Source: an uncultured Caryophanales bacterium (GTDB lineage: Bacteria; Bacillota_I; Bacilli_A; RF39; UBA660). From it: DNA of 58,476 bases. The stretch lies in NCBI GenBank assembly GCA_947302515.1, contig CAMYVT010000005.1:1-58476 (forward strand). The letters run 5' to 3'. The first letter of the stretch is position 1, and each line of letters starts with the position of its first letter. A program made the position numbers and the translations under genes. Below are positions 43,267 through 52,555 of this stretch, piece after piece. The notes beneath the pieces are model-generated. The model ran no database searches. It was not told the origin of the DNA and saw only the letters and a list, made by a program, of their open reading frames with translations.

Positions 43267-43611
43267 ATGAATGTTATAGACAAAATTAATGAAAAACAAA
43301 TTAAGCCTAATGTTCCTGAATTCCGTGTTGGAGATACTGTTAAAGTAGACGTTAAGATTATTGAAGGAAGCAGAGAACGTATCCAAACATTTGAAGGTGT
43401 TGTAGTTGCTCGTCGTGGCGGAAGTGTTAGTGAAACTTTCACAGTACGTAAAATGTCTAGTGGTGTAGGAGTTGAAAGAACTTTCCCAATTCATTCACCA
43501 AAAGTTGCCGGTATTACAGTTGTACGTAAAGGTAAAGTTAGACGTGCTAAACTTACATTCCTTAAAGGTATGGTTGGCGGATATCGTATTAAAGAAAGAG
43601 GACAAAAATAA
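43267..43611 (+). CDS. rplS: 50S ribosomal protein L19
   Basis: A 114-residue protein at the 30S-50S interface. [40 protein letters not shown] and [15 protein letters not shown] are diagnostic. The start is the ATG 8 bases after GAGGAG; an in-frame TTG two codons upstream is not preferred. Codon use is less A-rich here, with CGT arginine codons, as expected for a highly expressed gene. A strong terminator follows. Confidence 0.97.
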   Translation: MNVIDKINEKQIKPNVPEFRVGDTVKVDVKIIEGSRERIQTFEGVVVARRGGSVSETFTVRKMSSGVGVERTFPIHSPKVAGITVVRKGKVRRAKLTFLKGMVGGYRIKERGQK

Positions 43612-43612
43612 G

Positions 43613-43637
43613 AATAAGGCCAATGCCTTATTTTTTT
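43613..43637 (+). terminator. Terminator of rplS
   Basis: Stem AATAAGGC / GCCTTATT, loop CAAT, T run. Confidence 0.9.
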
Positions 43638-43652
43638 GTATAGGGTGATACT

Positions 43653-44171
43653 ATGAAAGAAGAAAACACAAAGAGAATAAATAAAGTATGGAAATTTACT
43701 AAAGAGTATGGGCCATATGTTGTTATATTAATATTGATTATTCTTTTTAAAACTTTTTTCTATTCTCCAGTATATGTAAATGGTGATAGTATGTTAAATA
43801 CTTTACATGACGGAGATATTATGATACTTGATAAAATAGGTTATAATACTTCTGGTCTTGAAAGATTTAATATTGTAGTTATTGATAATGGAAGTGAACT
43901 TATTATTAAACGTGTTATAGGTCTTCCAGGAGAAAAAATAGAATATAAAGATAATCATTTATATATTAATAATAAAGAAGTAGAAGATAAATATGGTAAT
44001 GGTAAAACTGATGATTTTTCTATTACTGTTCCTAAGGGTAAATATTTTGTTTTAGGTGATAATAGGGAAAATTCAATGGATAGTAGATACTTTGGACCTT
44101 TTACAAAGAAAGAAATTAAAGGAAAAACCAGTTTGGTACTTTTTCCATTTAAGCGTTTTGGTAATAAATAG
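43653..44171 (+). CDS. lepB: Signal peptidase I (LepB/SipS type)
   Basis: A 172-residue leader peptidase with one N-terminal membrane helix (about 21-37). The catalytic dyad is bacterial: Ser46 in NGDSMLNTLHDGD and Lys86 in LIIKRVIGLPGE. The box FVLGDNRENSMDSRYFGPF is complete. It processes general Sec signal peptides and complements the Ser-His SipW-type enzyme at 19486. GGGTGATA precedes the ATG; it lies 41 bases after rplS but beyond a terminator. Confidence 0.97.
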   Translation: MKEENTKRINKVWKFTKEYGPYVVILILIILFKTFFYSPVYVNGDSMLNTLHDGDIMILDKIGYNTSGLERFNIVVIDNGSELIIKRVIGLPGEKIEYKDNHLYINNKEVEDKYGNGKTDDFSITVPKGKYFVLGDNRENSMDSRYFGPFTKKEIKGKTSLVLFPFKRFGNK

Positions 44172-44182
44172 TAGGTGTTATT

Positions 44183-44977
44183 ATGTTTAAAAGAAGATTT
44201 TTAGAATTATTAAAAATAATAGATTTTGATTTATGGGATTGTAATAATAAAGGAATTATTATTACTGATAAAAGAACACCAGATGATAAAAGATTCTATG
44301 ATTATATTGAATTACCTTGTGAGTATATTGCTGATGATGAATCAAGAAAAATAGAATGTGCAATGAATGAAAATATAGAATGGGCACAAGTACGTTCTAT
44401 GAATAATGATGAAACTCATGATAATATGAAATTTTTTAGGGCATGTACACAGATAGATGAAAATAATGATTATTATGCTTTTGGTTTTGAAAAAGATGGA
44501 AGTTTATATGATATATATGTAGGTCAATATGATGGACATGAAACTTATTTTTGTAGAGAATTAGATATTGTTGGAGATGAAACATATCTTACTGAAGTAG
44601 AATATAAAGATGGTAATTTAGTAGTATCTAAAAAACATAATAATGATTTTGATACTATTATGATGTCTCCTTCCTCTCCAGATGAAGGAACTATTTTTTT
44701 CTATAAAAATGGTAAATCTTTGGATAAAATTAGTATTAATGGTAATCTTGACGATTATTATAGTAGTTTATTATCTATTGCTAATAATGTTGTTGAAACT
44801 AATAATCAATTAATTAATATTATAAGTAATGATAGTTATAATAGAATGATAGTAGAAATACCTATATTTATAAGAATTTTAAAATTACAATTAAATAGTT
44901 ATGAAGCTGATTTAATTGATGAATATTTAAAAAAATATCAATTATTTCAAGAAAATAATAATTATAATGTAAAATAG
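44183..44977 (+). CDS. Hypothetical cytoplasmic protein
   Basis: A 264-residue protein with no signal or membrane segment; acidic, with regular beta-type alternation through the middle (YYAFGFEKDGSLYDIYVGQYDG) and a helical C-terminal part (about 190-260). No family recognised. It follows lepB by 11 bases with AGGTG as ribosome binding site, so the pair may be an operon, and a terminator follows. Confidence 0.7.
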   Translation: MFKRRFLELLKIIDFDLWDCNNKGIIITDKRTPDDKRFYDYIELPCEYIADDESRKIECAMNENIEWAQVRSMNNDETHDNMKFFRACTQIDENNDYYAFGFEKDGSLYDIYVGQYDGHETYFCRELDIVGDETYLTEVEYKDGNLVVSKKHNNDFDTIMMSPSSPDEGTIFFYKNGKSLDKISINGNLDDYYSSLLSIANNVVETNNQLINIISNDSYNRMIVEIPIFIRILKLQLNSYEADLIDEYLKKYQLFQENNNYNVK

Positions 44978-45003
44978 ACAATCAAATTTGACTGTCTTTT
45001 TTT
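44974..45003 (+). terminator. Terminator after the hypothetical gene
   Basis: Stem AGACA-A-TCA / TGA-C-TGTCT (one A-C mismatch) followed by seven T. Confidence 0.75.
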
Positions 45004-45063
45004 GTTTTTATTTGTACTTTTTTAATAAAGGATGATACAATTATAATAGTGGAGGGTATTTTT

Positions 45064-46149
45064 ATGAATGATGTAAATGTACAAGGAAGTGCACAACAAG
45101 ATGTGCAACAAAGTGTTCAACAACAAAAAGGAAAAAGAAGAAAAGGATTTTTACTAGTATTAGTTTTATTATTAATGTTTGTTAGTATTGGTTATGCAAT
45201 ACTATCTACTAATTTGAATATTACTGGTACTTCTACAATTAGTGATACTAACTGGGATATACATTTTGAAAATTTAAATGTTACTACTGGTAGTGTTGCT
45301 ATTGGAACAGGAGATAGTGCAGCTACTATTAATACAGCGACTAGAACTGATATAAGCTATACAATTACATTAAATAAACCTGGAGATTTTTATGAGTTTA
45401 CTGTTGATGTAAAGAATTCTGGTACTGTAGATGGTATGGTTGATACTATAGTATCTCAAATGAATGGTATTGATATTGATGCTTTGCCTAGCTATTTAAA
45501 CTATACAGCTACATATAGTGATGGAAAATCTATAGCACCAAACCATTTATTAGTTGCAGGGGGAAAAGAAACATATAAAGTAAGAGTAGAATATAAGAAA
45601 GATATTTCATCTACTGATTTACCTGCTACTGATGATCATTTATCATTTACTTTAAGTGTTAATTATGCTCAAGCAAATGAAAATGCTGTTGATAGAAATG
45701 CAGCTAGATATGTATATCGTAACAATACTAATGTAGTTGATGCAGGAGCTGATTTATCTGAATTAGGAACTACATATAATACTTATAATGCTTTAGTAAG
45801 TGCTACTGGTAAGAATTATTTCTTAAGACATAAATTAGAGGGTACTCAAGTAGTTGAGTCAAGTGTTGGATTTGTTCGCGGTGGTAATGTATATTACTTA
45901 ATCGGTGGAGGATCTGTATATGATCCAATTAATGATGTATTAACTAGTCCATTCTATAGTGATAATAAAGCTACAATGACTACAGCATTTGGTGCTGCTA
46001 ACTGTGTAGAAGATAGTGGATTCTATGATTGTGCTACTTCTGATATGGCTGCTAGTGCTGCAGAAGATGGAGGAGTAGATGTTTGGAATCCTGCTAATAC
46101 TTCATCTATCTGTGATGTAGGACCAGATGATTCATCATATTGTTCATAA
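45064..46149 (+). CDS. TasA-like secreted protein with four-Cys C-terminal domain (paralogue 6)
   Basis: A 361-residue protein distant from the main cluster but clearly related. A Gln-rich start and KGKRRKGF lead to a hydrophobic segment ending SIGYAILSTNLNI, then TGTSTISDTNWDIHFENLNV and KPGDFYEFTVDVKNSGTVDG. The second domain (about 215-361) has KLEGTQVVESSVGFVRGGN, VYYLIGGG and four cysteines (GAANCVED, YDCATS, SSICDVG, YCS). The start is the ATG after GGAGGG; a TATAAT sits at 45042-45047. Probably a substrate of the SipW-like peptidase encoded 25 kb upstream. Confidence 0.87.
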   Translation: MNDVNVQGSAQQDVQQSVQQQKGKRRKGFLLVLVLLLMFVSIGYAILSTNLNITGTSTISDTNWDIHFENLNVTTGSVAIGTGDSAATINTATRTDISYTITLNKPGDFYEFTVDVKNSGTVDGMVDTIVSQMNGIDIDALPSYLNYTATYSDGKSIAPNHLLVAGGKETYKVRVEYKKDISSTDLPATDDHLSFTLSVNYAQANENAVDRNAARYVYRNNTNVVDAGADLSELGTTYNTYNALVSATGKNYFLRHKLEGTQVVESSVGFVRGGNVYYLIGGGSVYDPINDVLTSPFYSDNKATMTTAFGAANCVEDSGFYDCATSDMAASAAEDGGVDVWNPANTSSICDVGPDDSSYCS

Positions 46150-46156
46150 TATAATA

Positions 46157-46189
46157 AAAAAAAGACAATTCATGTAATTGTCTTTTTTT
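46157..46189 (+). terminator. Terminator after paralogue 6
   Basis: Long stem AAAAAGACAATT / AATTGTCTTTTT, loop CATGT, T run. Confidence 0.9.
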
Positions 46190-46240
46190 ATTTACTTTAA
46201 AATGATATAATGATTTTGTGTGAAAAATGGATGTGATATT

Positions 46241-49200
46241 ATGCTTGAAATTAAGAATATTAGTAAAACTTATATTACTGGTACTTTAAGACAAGTTGCT
46301 TTAAATAATGTAAGTTTGAATTTTCGCAATAGTGAGTTTGTATCTATTTTAGGTCCTAGTGGTTCTGGTAAGACTACTTTACTTAATATTATAGGTGGAT
46401 TAGATCATTATGATGATGGTGATTTAATAATAAATAGTATTTCTACTAAAAAATATAAAAGTAAAGACTGGGATAGTTATAGAAATCATACTGTTGGATT
46501 TGTTTTTCAAAATTATAATTTAATACCACATCAAACAATTTTATCTAATGTTGAACTTGCTTTAACAATTAGTGGTATTTCTAAAAAAGAAAGAAGAAAA
46601 AGAGCGTTAAATGCTTTAGCAGAAGTTGGTTTAAAAGAACAAGCTCATAAAAAGCCTAATCAAATGAGTGGTGGGCAGATGCAGAGGGTTGCTGTTGCTA
46701 GAGCATTAGTTAATAATCCAGATATTTTACTTGCTGATGAGCCTACAGGAGCACTTGATTCTGTAACTAGTGAGCATGTTATGAATTTACTTGCTAAGAT
46801 TGCAAAAGATAGGTTAGTTATTATGGTTACTCATAATCCTGAAATAGCAGAGAAATATTCCACACGTATTGTTAAATTAAAAGATGGTAAAGTAACTGAT
46901 GATTCTAATCCTTTTAAAATAACAAAAAAGACAAAAATTGAAGAATATAAGAATTTAGGAAAAGCATCTATGTCATTATTAACAGCTTTTGGACTTAGTT
47001 TAAATAATTTGCTTACTAAAAAAGGAAGAACTATTCTTACTTCTTTTGCAGGTAGTATTGGTATTATAGGTATAGCTTTAATACTTGCTTTATCTAATGG
47101 ATTTCAAAAATATATAGATAAAGTACAAGAAGATGCTTTAACTTCTTATCCTTTAACGATAGAGTCTGAAACAGCTGATACTACTAGTATTTTGCTTTCT
47201 ACTGTTACAAATAAAGATAGTAAAGAAAATAAAAAGAAAAATACAGTAGTAGAAGTAAAAAATTTAGAGAAGATGTTTTCATCTATTGGAAAGAATGATA
47301 TAAAAAGTTTTAAAAGACATATAGAAAGAAATCAAAAAGAAGTAGATAAAATGACTACTAATATTAGATATCAATATAGTGTAGTACCAAATATATATAC
47401 AAATGATATTAATAATAATATTACTAAAATTAATCCTAGTGAATTAATGGGGACTTTAATGGGGTCTACTTATGGACAATCTACTTCAATGGGATTTAGT
47501 ATGAATGTCTTTACAGAACTAGAGTCTGATAAAAAATCATTAAATAATAATTATTCACTTATTTATGGTAAATTCCCTGAAAAATATAATGAAGTAGTTC
47601 TTTTATTACCTGATGAGGGTCATATTTCGGATTTACTATTATATACTTTAGGATTAAAAGATTCATCTAAAGTAAATGGTATGATTACTAAGATTATGAA
47701 TGGTGAAAAAGTAGATTCTACTGGCAAAGAAAAAGTTTTTACTTATGATGAATTATTAAATACAGAATTAAAATTAATATATAGTGCTGATACGTATCGT
47801 TATAATGAAAAATATAATTTATATGAAGATATGTCTGAAGATAAAGAATTTATTAAGAATTTATATAATAATGCGGAAAGAATTAATATAGTTGGTATTA
47901 TTAAAGTAAAGAATTCTGATAATATGAGTGCTTTAATGTCTGGTGTTGGTTATACAGAAGAATTAACTAAACATGTAATTGATGTATCTAGTTCTAAAGA
48001 AATTGTTAAGAAACAATTAATAAATAAAAATATCAATGTATTTAGTGGTAAAAGATTTGATGATAAGAGTAATGATAATGGTATTAATTTTGAAGAATTA
48101 ATTACTGTAGATACTGATATGTTATCTAGTGCTTTTAATGTTAATATTGATCAAGACTATATTAGTAATATGTCAAGTAATTATATGGAAGAAATAAATA
48201 ATGCTATTACTGCTGATACTAGTAATGCTAAAGCTATGTTTAGTGATAATTTTAGTAATAGTATGAGTGGATTATTAAATCAATATATTGATAATAATCC
48301 TATGATGGGTATGGATGGAGTTGCTATTATTTCATATAATGATATTGATTCTATTGTTAATAATTATATGAATAGTGATACTGTTAATAGTATGCTTAAT
48401 GAGATGGAAGCAGCTTATGTTATTCCAGCTGATGCTTACAGAAGTATTTATTCTGAACTTATAAGTGCATTCTTAAAAGGATATGTAATGATGCTTAGTC
48501 CAGATAGTGAAGAACATACTGCCCCAGTTGCAAAAGATGCTGTAGATGGATTGGTTGAAACTGTTACATCGACTGATGATTTTCAAGCTATGACTGAAGA
48601 GTTTGGTAAAAATATGGTTGAAGCTAATATGAAAACTACAATTCTTACTAAAGTTGGGGAGTTAATGGGTGATATGATGGGGCAAATGGCTACGGCTTTT
48701 AATGTAGATCAAGAAAAAATAGCTGGCGCATTCCATTTTAATTTAAGTGAAGAAGATATACGTAGAATATTTAGTGCTATGAGTGCTACTAATGTAACTA
48801 CTGATGCTAATAGTAATTTATTAGAATTAGGTTATCAAGATTTTGAAAGTCCATCTAGTATTTATTTCTACTTTAAAGATTTTGATTCTAAAGAAAAATT
48901 TATTAGTTTTTTAAAGGCTTATAATAATAGAATGAAGAAAGTTGATAAAGAAAAAGTAATAGAATATTCTGATATTACTGGTATCTTAATATCATCTGTA
49001 AAAGTAATAGTAGATAGTGTTAGTTATGTTTTAATTGCTTTTGTAAGTATTTCATTAATAGTATCTTCTATAATGATAGGTATTATTACATATATTTCTG
49101 TTTTGGAAAGAACTAAAGAGATTGGAATATTGCGAGCGATAGGAGCTTCTAAAAAGAATATTTCTAGTATATTTAATGCTGAAACATTTATTATTGGATT

Positions 49201-49423
49201 CTTAGCTGGTTTAATAGGAGTATTAGTATCATGTTTATTATTAATACCTATTAATGCTATTATTCATGCTCTGACAAAGAATAATGATATTACAGCAATA
49301 TTACCTTTATTAGGTGGAATAATACTTGTAATATTAAGTACAATACTTACTTTAATAGGTGGAATTATTCCATCAAGAAAAGCTGCTAAACAAGATCCTG
49401 TTTTAGCACTTCGTACTGAATAA
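46241..49423 (+). CDS. ABC transporter, fused ATPase and FtsX-type permease (MacB-like order)
   Basis: A 1060-residue type VII-like ABC protein. The N-terminal ATPase (about 1-225) has Walker A GPSGSGKTT, signature MSGGQMQRVAVARAL, Walker B ILLADEPTGALD and H-loop VTHNPEI. A first membrane helix near 270-290 is followed by a very large extracellular region (about 295-920) rich in Ser/Asn/Met, then three C-terminal FtsX helices with VLERTKEIGILRAIGASKKN. Members use mechanotransmission for extracellular lipoproteins, peptides or cell-wall control. No partner subunits are adjacent. The ATG after GGATGTGA is chosen over a GTG seven codons earlier. Confidence 0.92.
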   Translation: MLEIKNISKTYITGTLRQVALNNVSLNFRNSEFVSILGPSGSGKTTLLNIIGGLDHYDDGDLIINSISTKKYKSKDWDSYRNHTVGFVFQNYNLIPHQTILSNVELALTISGISKKERRKRALNALAEVGLKEQAHKKPNQMSGGQMQRVAVARALVNNPDILLADEPTGALDSVTSEHVMNLLAKIAKDRLVIMVTHNPEIAEKYSTRIVKLKDGKVTDDSNPFKITKKTKIEEYKNLGKASMSLLTAFGLSLNNLLTKKGRTILTSFAGSIGIIGIALILALSNGFQKYIDKVQEDALTSYPLTIESETADTTSILLSTVTNKDSKENKKKNTVVEVKNLEKMFSSIGKNDIKSFKRHIERNQKEVDKMTTNIRYQYSVVPNIYTNDINNNITKINPSELMGTLMGSTYGQSTSMGFSMNVFTELESDKKSLNNNYSLIYGKFPEKYNEVVLLLPDEGHISDLLLYTLGLKDSSKVNGMITKIMNGEKVDSTGKEKVFTYDELLNTELKLIYSADTYRYNEKYNLYEDMSEDKEFIKNLYNNAERINIVGIIKVKNSDNMSALMSGVGYTEELTKHVIDVSSSKEIVKKQLINKNINVFSGKRFDDKSNDNGINFEELITVDTDMLSSAFNVNIDQDYISNMSSNYMEEINNAITADTSNAKAMFSDNFSNSMSGLLNQYIDNNPMMGMDGVAIISYNDIDSIVNNYMNSDTVNSMLNEMEAAYVIPADAYRSIYSELISAFLKGYVMMLSPDSEEHTAPVAKDAVDGLVETVTSTDDFQAMTEEFGKNMVEANMKTTILTKVGELMGDMMGQMATAFNVDQEKIAGAFHFNLSEEDIRRIFSAMSATNVTTDANSNLLELGYQDFESPSSIYFYFKDFDSKEKFISFLKAYNNRMKKVDKEKVIEYSDITGILISSVKVIVDSVSYVLIAFVSISLIVSSIMIGIITYISVLERTKEIGILRAIGASKKNISSIFNAETFIIGFLAGLIGVLVSCLLLIPINAIIHALTKNNDITAILPLLGGIILVILSTILTLIGGIIPSRKAAKQDPVLALRTE

Positions 49424-49449
49424 AAAACTAATCAATGATTAGTTTTTTT
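49422..49449 (+). terminator. Terminator after the ABC-FtsX gene
   Basis: Stem AAAAACTAATC / GATTAGTTTTT, overlapping the stop codon region, followed by T. Confidence 0.87.
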
Positions 49450-49503
49450 GTTTGATTGTTTTTATATTATTCTTATGATAAAATTTATAATAGGAGTGAT
49501 AAT

Positions 49504-50178
49504 ATGAATGAAAAAAAGTATTATGTATTTGAAATGAATTTAATGGTGTTAAATATTATTTCAATGATAATTTTAGTTATAATAATGGGAATAACTATTC
49601 TTCTTTATAAAATGGGTATTGTTAGTAATTGGGATTATCCAATAGGACTTATTTTTATATTAATGATTCCATATTTAGTAGTTCATGAATTACTTCATAG
49701 TTTGGCTTATGTAGTAAATGGAGCTGATTTTAAAAATGTAACTTATGGTGCACATCTTGAAAAAAGTATTTTATGTTGTTTATGTAAACAAAGAATTAGT
49801 CGTAAAAACATCTTAATATCATTAATTGTTCCATTTATCTTTATTGGTGTTATTACATATGTAATAGGAATAATATTTGAAATACCAACATTAATAGCTT
49901 TATCTATAATAAATATTTCAGGTTGTTCTGGAGATTTAATAATGTTTTTTGATTTTATTAGATTAAAAGATTTTGAATATAGTGAATATGATAATCCTAC
50001 GGCTTTTGGATTATATACTAATAAAGATTTAAGTAAAAAGAAAATGTTTGGTTTAAAGTATATAGAATCTACTAAAAAATTAGAAATAAAAGATTTAAGA
50101 AAAATTGTTATTAGTAGAGCAAGTATTGCATATTTTATTATTATATTAGTAGTTGGGTTATTATATATGTGTATATAA
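49504..50178 (+). CDS. DUF3267-like membrane zincin
   Basis: A 224-residue membrane protein with about five helices. The second hydrophobic block holds VVHELLHSLAY, an HExxH motif in the membrane, as in DUF3267 putative zinc peptidases. A downstream NISGCSGDLIMFFD could supply a third ligand (Asp). Substrate unknown. The ATG after AGGAGTGA is chosen; the in-frame upstream ATG at 49456 lies in the terminator region and is unlikely. Confidence 0.82.
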   Translation: MNEKKYYVFEMNLMVLNIISMIILVIIMGITILLYKMGIVSNWDYPIGLIFILMIPYLVVHELLHSLAYVVNGADFKNVTYGAHLEKSILCCLCKQRISRKNILISLIVPFIFIGVITYVIGIIFEIPTLIALSIINISGCSGDLIMFFDFIRLKDFEYSEYDNPTAFGLYTNKDLSKKKMFGLKYIESTKKLEIKDLRKIVISRASIAYFIIILVVGLLYMCI

Positions 50179-50236
50179 AAATATTGATTTTATATCGTAA
50201 AAATGTCATAATTATATTATAGAAAGGAAGTTGATT

Positions 50237-50836
50237 ATGAATAATAATAATACAGGAAAAGGGTTGTTGATTTATTTATTGGGTATTATAGGTCCACTAG
50301 TTGTTTTATTTGGTTTTAAGGATAATGATAGAAAGATTACATTCCATGCATATCAAGCACTTACTATTGCTATTGCATATGTAGTAGTATCAGTTGCATC
50401 TACAATTATTTCTGCACTTCCATTTATTGGCTTTATTGGTGCGATTGTTTTATTGATATGTGCAGTATTTGTGTTTGTATTAATAATTATGGGAATTATA
50501 AAAGTATGTAATGATGATCCAGATCCAAAATTAGTATTAGTTGGTGATTTAACAGAAAAGTTATTTGGTGAAACTATTAATAAAACTCCTGAATATGTAG
50601 CTCCAGCAGCTGCTGCAGCTCCTAGATTTGATCCAAATACAGGACAGCCAATAACTCAACCACAACCACAAGGTAATTTTGATCCAAATACAGGACAACC
50701 AATAACACAACCTGAAACTGAGGCTCCAGTAGCAGAGACTACTCCTGAGGCAGAAGTTCCAGCTGAAGAGACTGCTTCTGAGGCAGAAGCTCCAGTAGAA
50801 GAAGCAAAAGAGACTCCAGAAGAAAAAACTGAATAA
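50237..50836 (+). CDS. DUF4870/Tic20-like membrane protein with Pro/Glu-rich tail
   Basis: A 199-residue protein. Residues 1-95 contain three or four membrane helices with KDNDRKITFHAYQAL, the hallmark of DUF4870-type proteins (FHAxQAL). The tail has two copies of FDPNTGQPITQP (about 129-140 and 147-158) and then Glu/Ala/Pro repeats. Such DPxTGQP tails are common in small membrane proteins, but their role is unclear. AAAGGAAG precedes the ATG. Confidence 0.8.
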   Translation: MNNNNTGKGLLIYLLGIIGPLVVLFGFKDNDRKITFHAYQALTIAIAYVVVSVASTIISALPFIGFIGAIVLLICAVFVFVLIIMGIIKVCNDDPDPKLVLVGDLTEKLFGETINKTPEYVAPAAAAAPRFDPNTGQPITQPQPQGNFDPNTGQPITQPETEAPVAETTPEAEVPAEETASEAEAPVEEAKETPEEKTE

Positions 50837-50844
50837 TAATAATT

Positions 50845-50873
50845 AACAAGATTTCTTTGAAATCTTGTTTTTT
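50845..50873 (+). terminator. Terminator after the DUF4870-like gene
   Basis: Stem AACAAGATTTC / GAAATCTTGTT, loop TTT, T run. Confidence 0.9.
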
Positions 50874-50914
50874 GTTTATAAAACATTTATACTGGATATA
50901 GGAGGGTAGAGGTT

Positions 50915-51823
50915 ATGCCAAAGAAAAAAGTAGAAGAAAAAAAGGTTGATAGTGTAGAAGCTGGTCATATTAAGGATGATCTTATGGCCTATATTAATTC
51001 TGAATTAGATAAGAGACTTGAAAAGGTTGTTACTGATAGAATAAGAAGAGAAGTAACTAATGAGATAGATAAGGCTAATAAGAAGATTATAGGATTAAAG
51101 AATAGAAAATTATTTTTTAAAAATGTTTTATTAATTATATTTTTAGCTATCATAGTATTATTAACTTATTTATTATATGATGATGGTTATTTTGATAAAT
51201 ACTTTAATCATAATAAAAGTAATGATAATAATCCTGTTATAGTAAATAATAAAGATAAAGAAGAGGTACTTCCTCCATCTTTAGATGAATTAAAAGATGA
51301 GTATTCTAATTATTTAGATCCATTTACTATATCTGGTGAATCTTTATATATTGATGATTTTTATAATGGTAAATTAACAAAAGAATTAAAAAATTATTTT
51401 ACTTTGAATGCTATAGATTTTTCTAAATTAGAAGTAGAAGATGATTATAATATTATTAATTCTAATATTATGAAAGAAGCTTGTAATAAACTAATGAATG
51501 AAAAATGTTCTAATATTAATTTTGAATATAATGGTAATAAAATACGTTATTTTGATAAATTAGATTCTTATATTACTAATTATTTATTAGAAAGAGTAGA
51601 TAGTAATATTCAAAGAGAAATAATTGATATTACTGTTACTAATAAAGTAGTTAAAATTACTACAGTAGAAGGTATTGTAATAGATAATCAATTGTATAGT
51701 ATTTCTCCTAATTATTTAATTGGTGATTATTATGATGATAATTTAATTAATCATCAAGATGAATTAAATAAAGTTATTTATACTTTTAATAATAAGAAAT
51801 TAGTAAGTATTGAAAAAGGCTAG
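50915..51823 (+). CDS. Single-pass membrane protein with extracellular domain, unknown function
   Basis: A 302-residue protein. A charged cytoplasmic helix (about 1-65, Lys/Glu/Arg-rich, likely coiled coil) leads to one membrane helix (about 70-88), a linker and an ectodomain of about 190 residues (SNYLDPFTISGESLYIDDFYN onward). Two cysteines (EACNKLMNEKC) may pair. No family recognised. Similar layout to the protein at 37078. AGGAGGG precedes the start. Confidence 0.72.
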   Translation: MPKKKVEEKKVDSVEAGHIKDDLMAYINSELDKRLEKVVTDRIRREVTNEIDKANKKIIGLKNRKLFFKNVLLIIFLAIIVLLTYLLYDDGYFDKYFNHNKSNDNNPVIVNNKDKEEVLPPSLDELKDEYSNYLDPFTISGESLYIDDFYNGKLTKELKNYFTLNAIDFSKLEVEDDYNIINSNIMKEACNKLMNEKCSNINFEYNGNKIRYFDKLDSYITNYLLERVDSNIQREIIDITVTNKVVKITTVEGIVIDNQLYSISPNYLIGDYYDDNLINHQDELNKVIYTFNNKKLVSIEKG

Positions 51824-51836
51824 ATGCCTTTTTCTT
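51812..51836 (+). terminator. Terminator overlapping the end of the membrane-protein gene
   Basis: Stem GAAAAAGGC / GCCTTTTTC with loop TAGAT, containing the stop codon. Confidence 0.85.
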
Positions 51837-51876
51837 TTGTTTATATTATGGTATACTTCTTATAGTGGAGAGTATT

Positions 51877-52536
51877 ATGAAGAAAATAAAAGTATCAATT
51901 ATTTTAAATATTATTATATTTGTATTAGTAATTATGAGTACTATATTTATGTTTACTGGTTTTGAATTTATGGGACATAATATTCCGTTACAGGATACAA
52001 AATTATCTGTATTTAAATATTTTACAGTGGATTCTAATATATTAGTTGGTATAAGTAGTTTATTATTATTAATATATGAAATATTATTTATTAAGAAGGG
52101 TAAATCTATTCCTAGAGAATTATTTATATTTAAATATTTAGGTACTACTAGTGTATTATTAACATTTTTAGTTACTACTTTCTTTTTAGCACCTTTTTCA
52201 GTATTTAATTTTTTAGATTTTTATAAGAATAGTAATTTCTTTTTTCACTTTTTAATACCAGTAATTAGTGGTATATCATTTATTTTCTTTGAAAAGAATA
52301 ATATTTCATTTAAAGAAACATTTTTAAGTATTATACCAATGTTTATTTATGCACTGATTTATATGATTAATGTATTTACTCATTTAGAAAATGGTGCTGT
52401 TTCATATGAATATGATTTTTATTGGTTTTTACGAGGCGGAATTAATACAGTATTTATTGTTGTACCAGTTATATTTATTTCTACATATTTAATTGGTTTT
52501 ATTACTTGGAAATTAAATCATAAAATTAATAATTAA
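51877..52536 (+). CDS. Pr6Pr-family membrane protein
   Basis: A 219-residue protein with six predicted membrane helices. FKYFTVDSNILVGISSLLLL in the second block and the His in HFLIPVISGISF fit the Pr6Pr / FAR-17a/AIG1-like group. Members are poorly characterised; an alpha/beta hydrolase-like lipid activity is known for animal AIG1 relatives and should not be assumed here. The ATG after GGAG is chosen over a GTG four codons upstream. Confidence 0.78.
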   Translation: MKKIKVSIILNIIIFVLVIMSTIFMFTGFEFMGHNIPLQDTKLSVFKYFTVDSNILVGISSLLLLIYEILFIKKGKSIPRELFIFKYLGTTSVLLTFLVTTFFLAPFSVFNFLDFYKNSNFFFHFLIPVISGISFIFFEKNNISFKETFLSIIPMFIYALIYMINVFTHLENGAVSYEYDFYWFLRGGINTVFIVVPVIFISTYLIGFITWKLNHKINN

Positions 52537-52555
52537 TTAATAGTAGGGGGTCATT

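Noticed and set aside
43198..43494. Reverse-strand frames over the L19 leader and rplS
   Set aside because: They are antisense to a conserved ribosomal protein and its leader, without family similarity.
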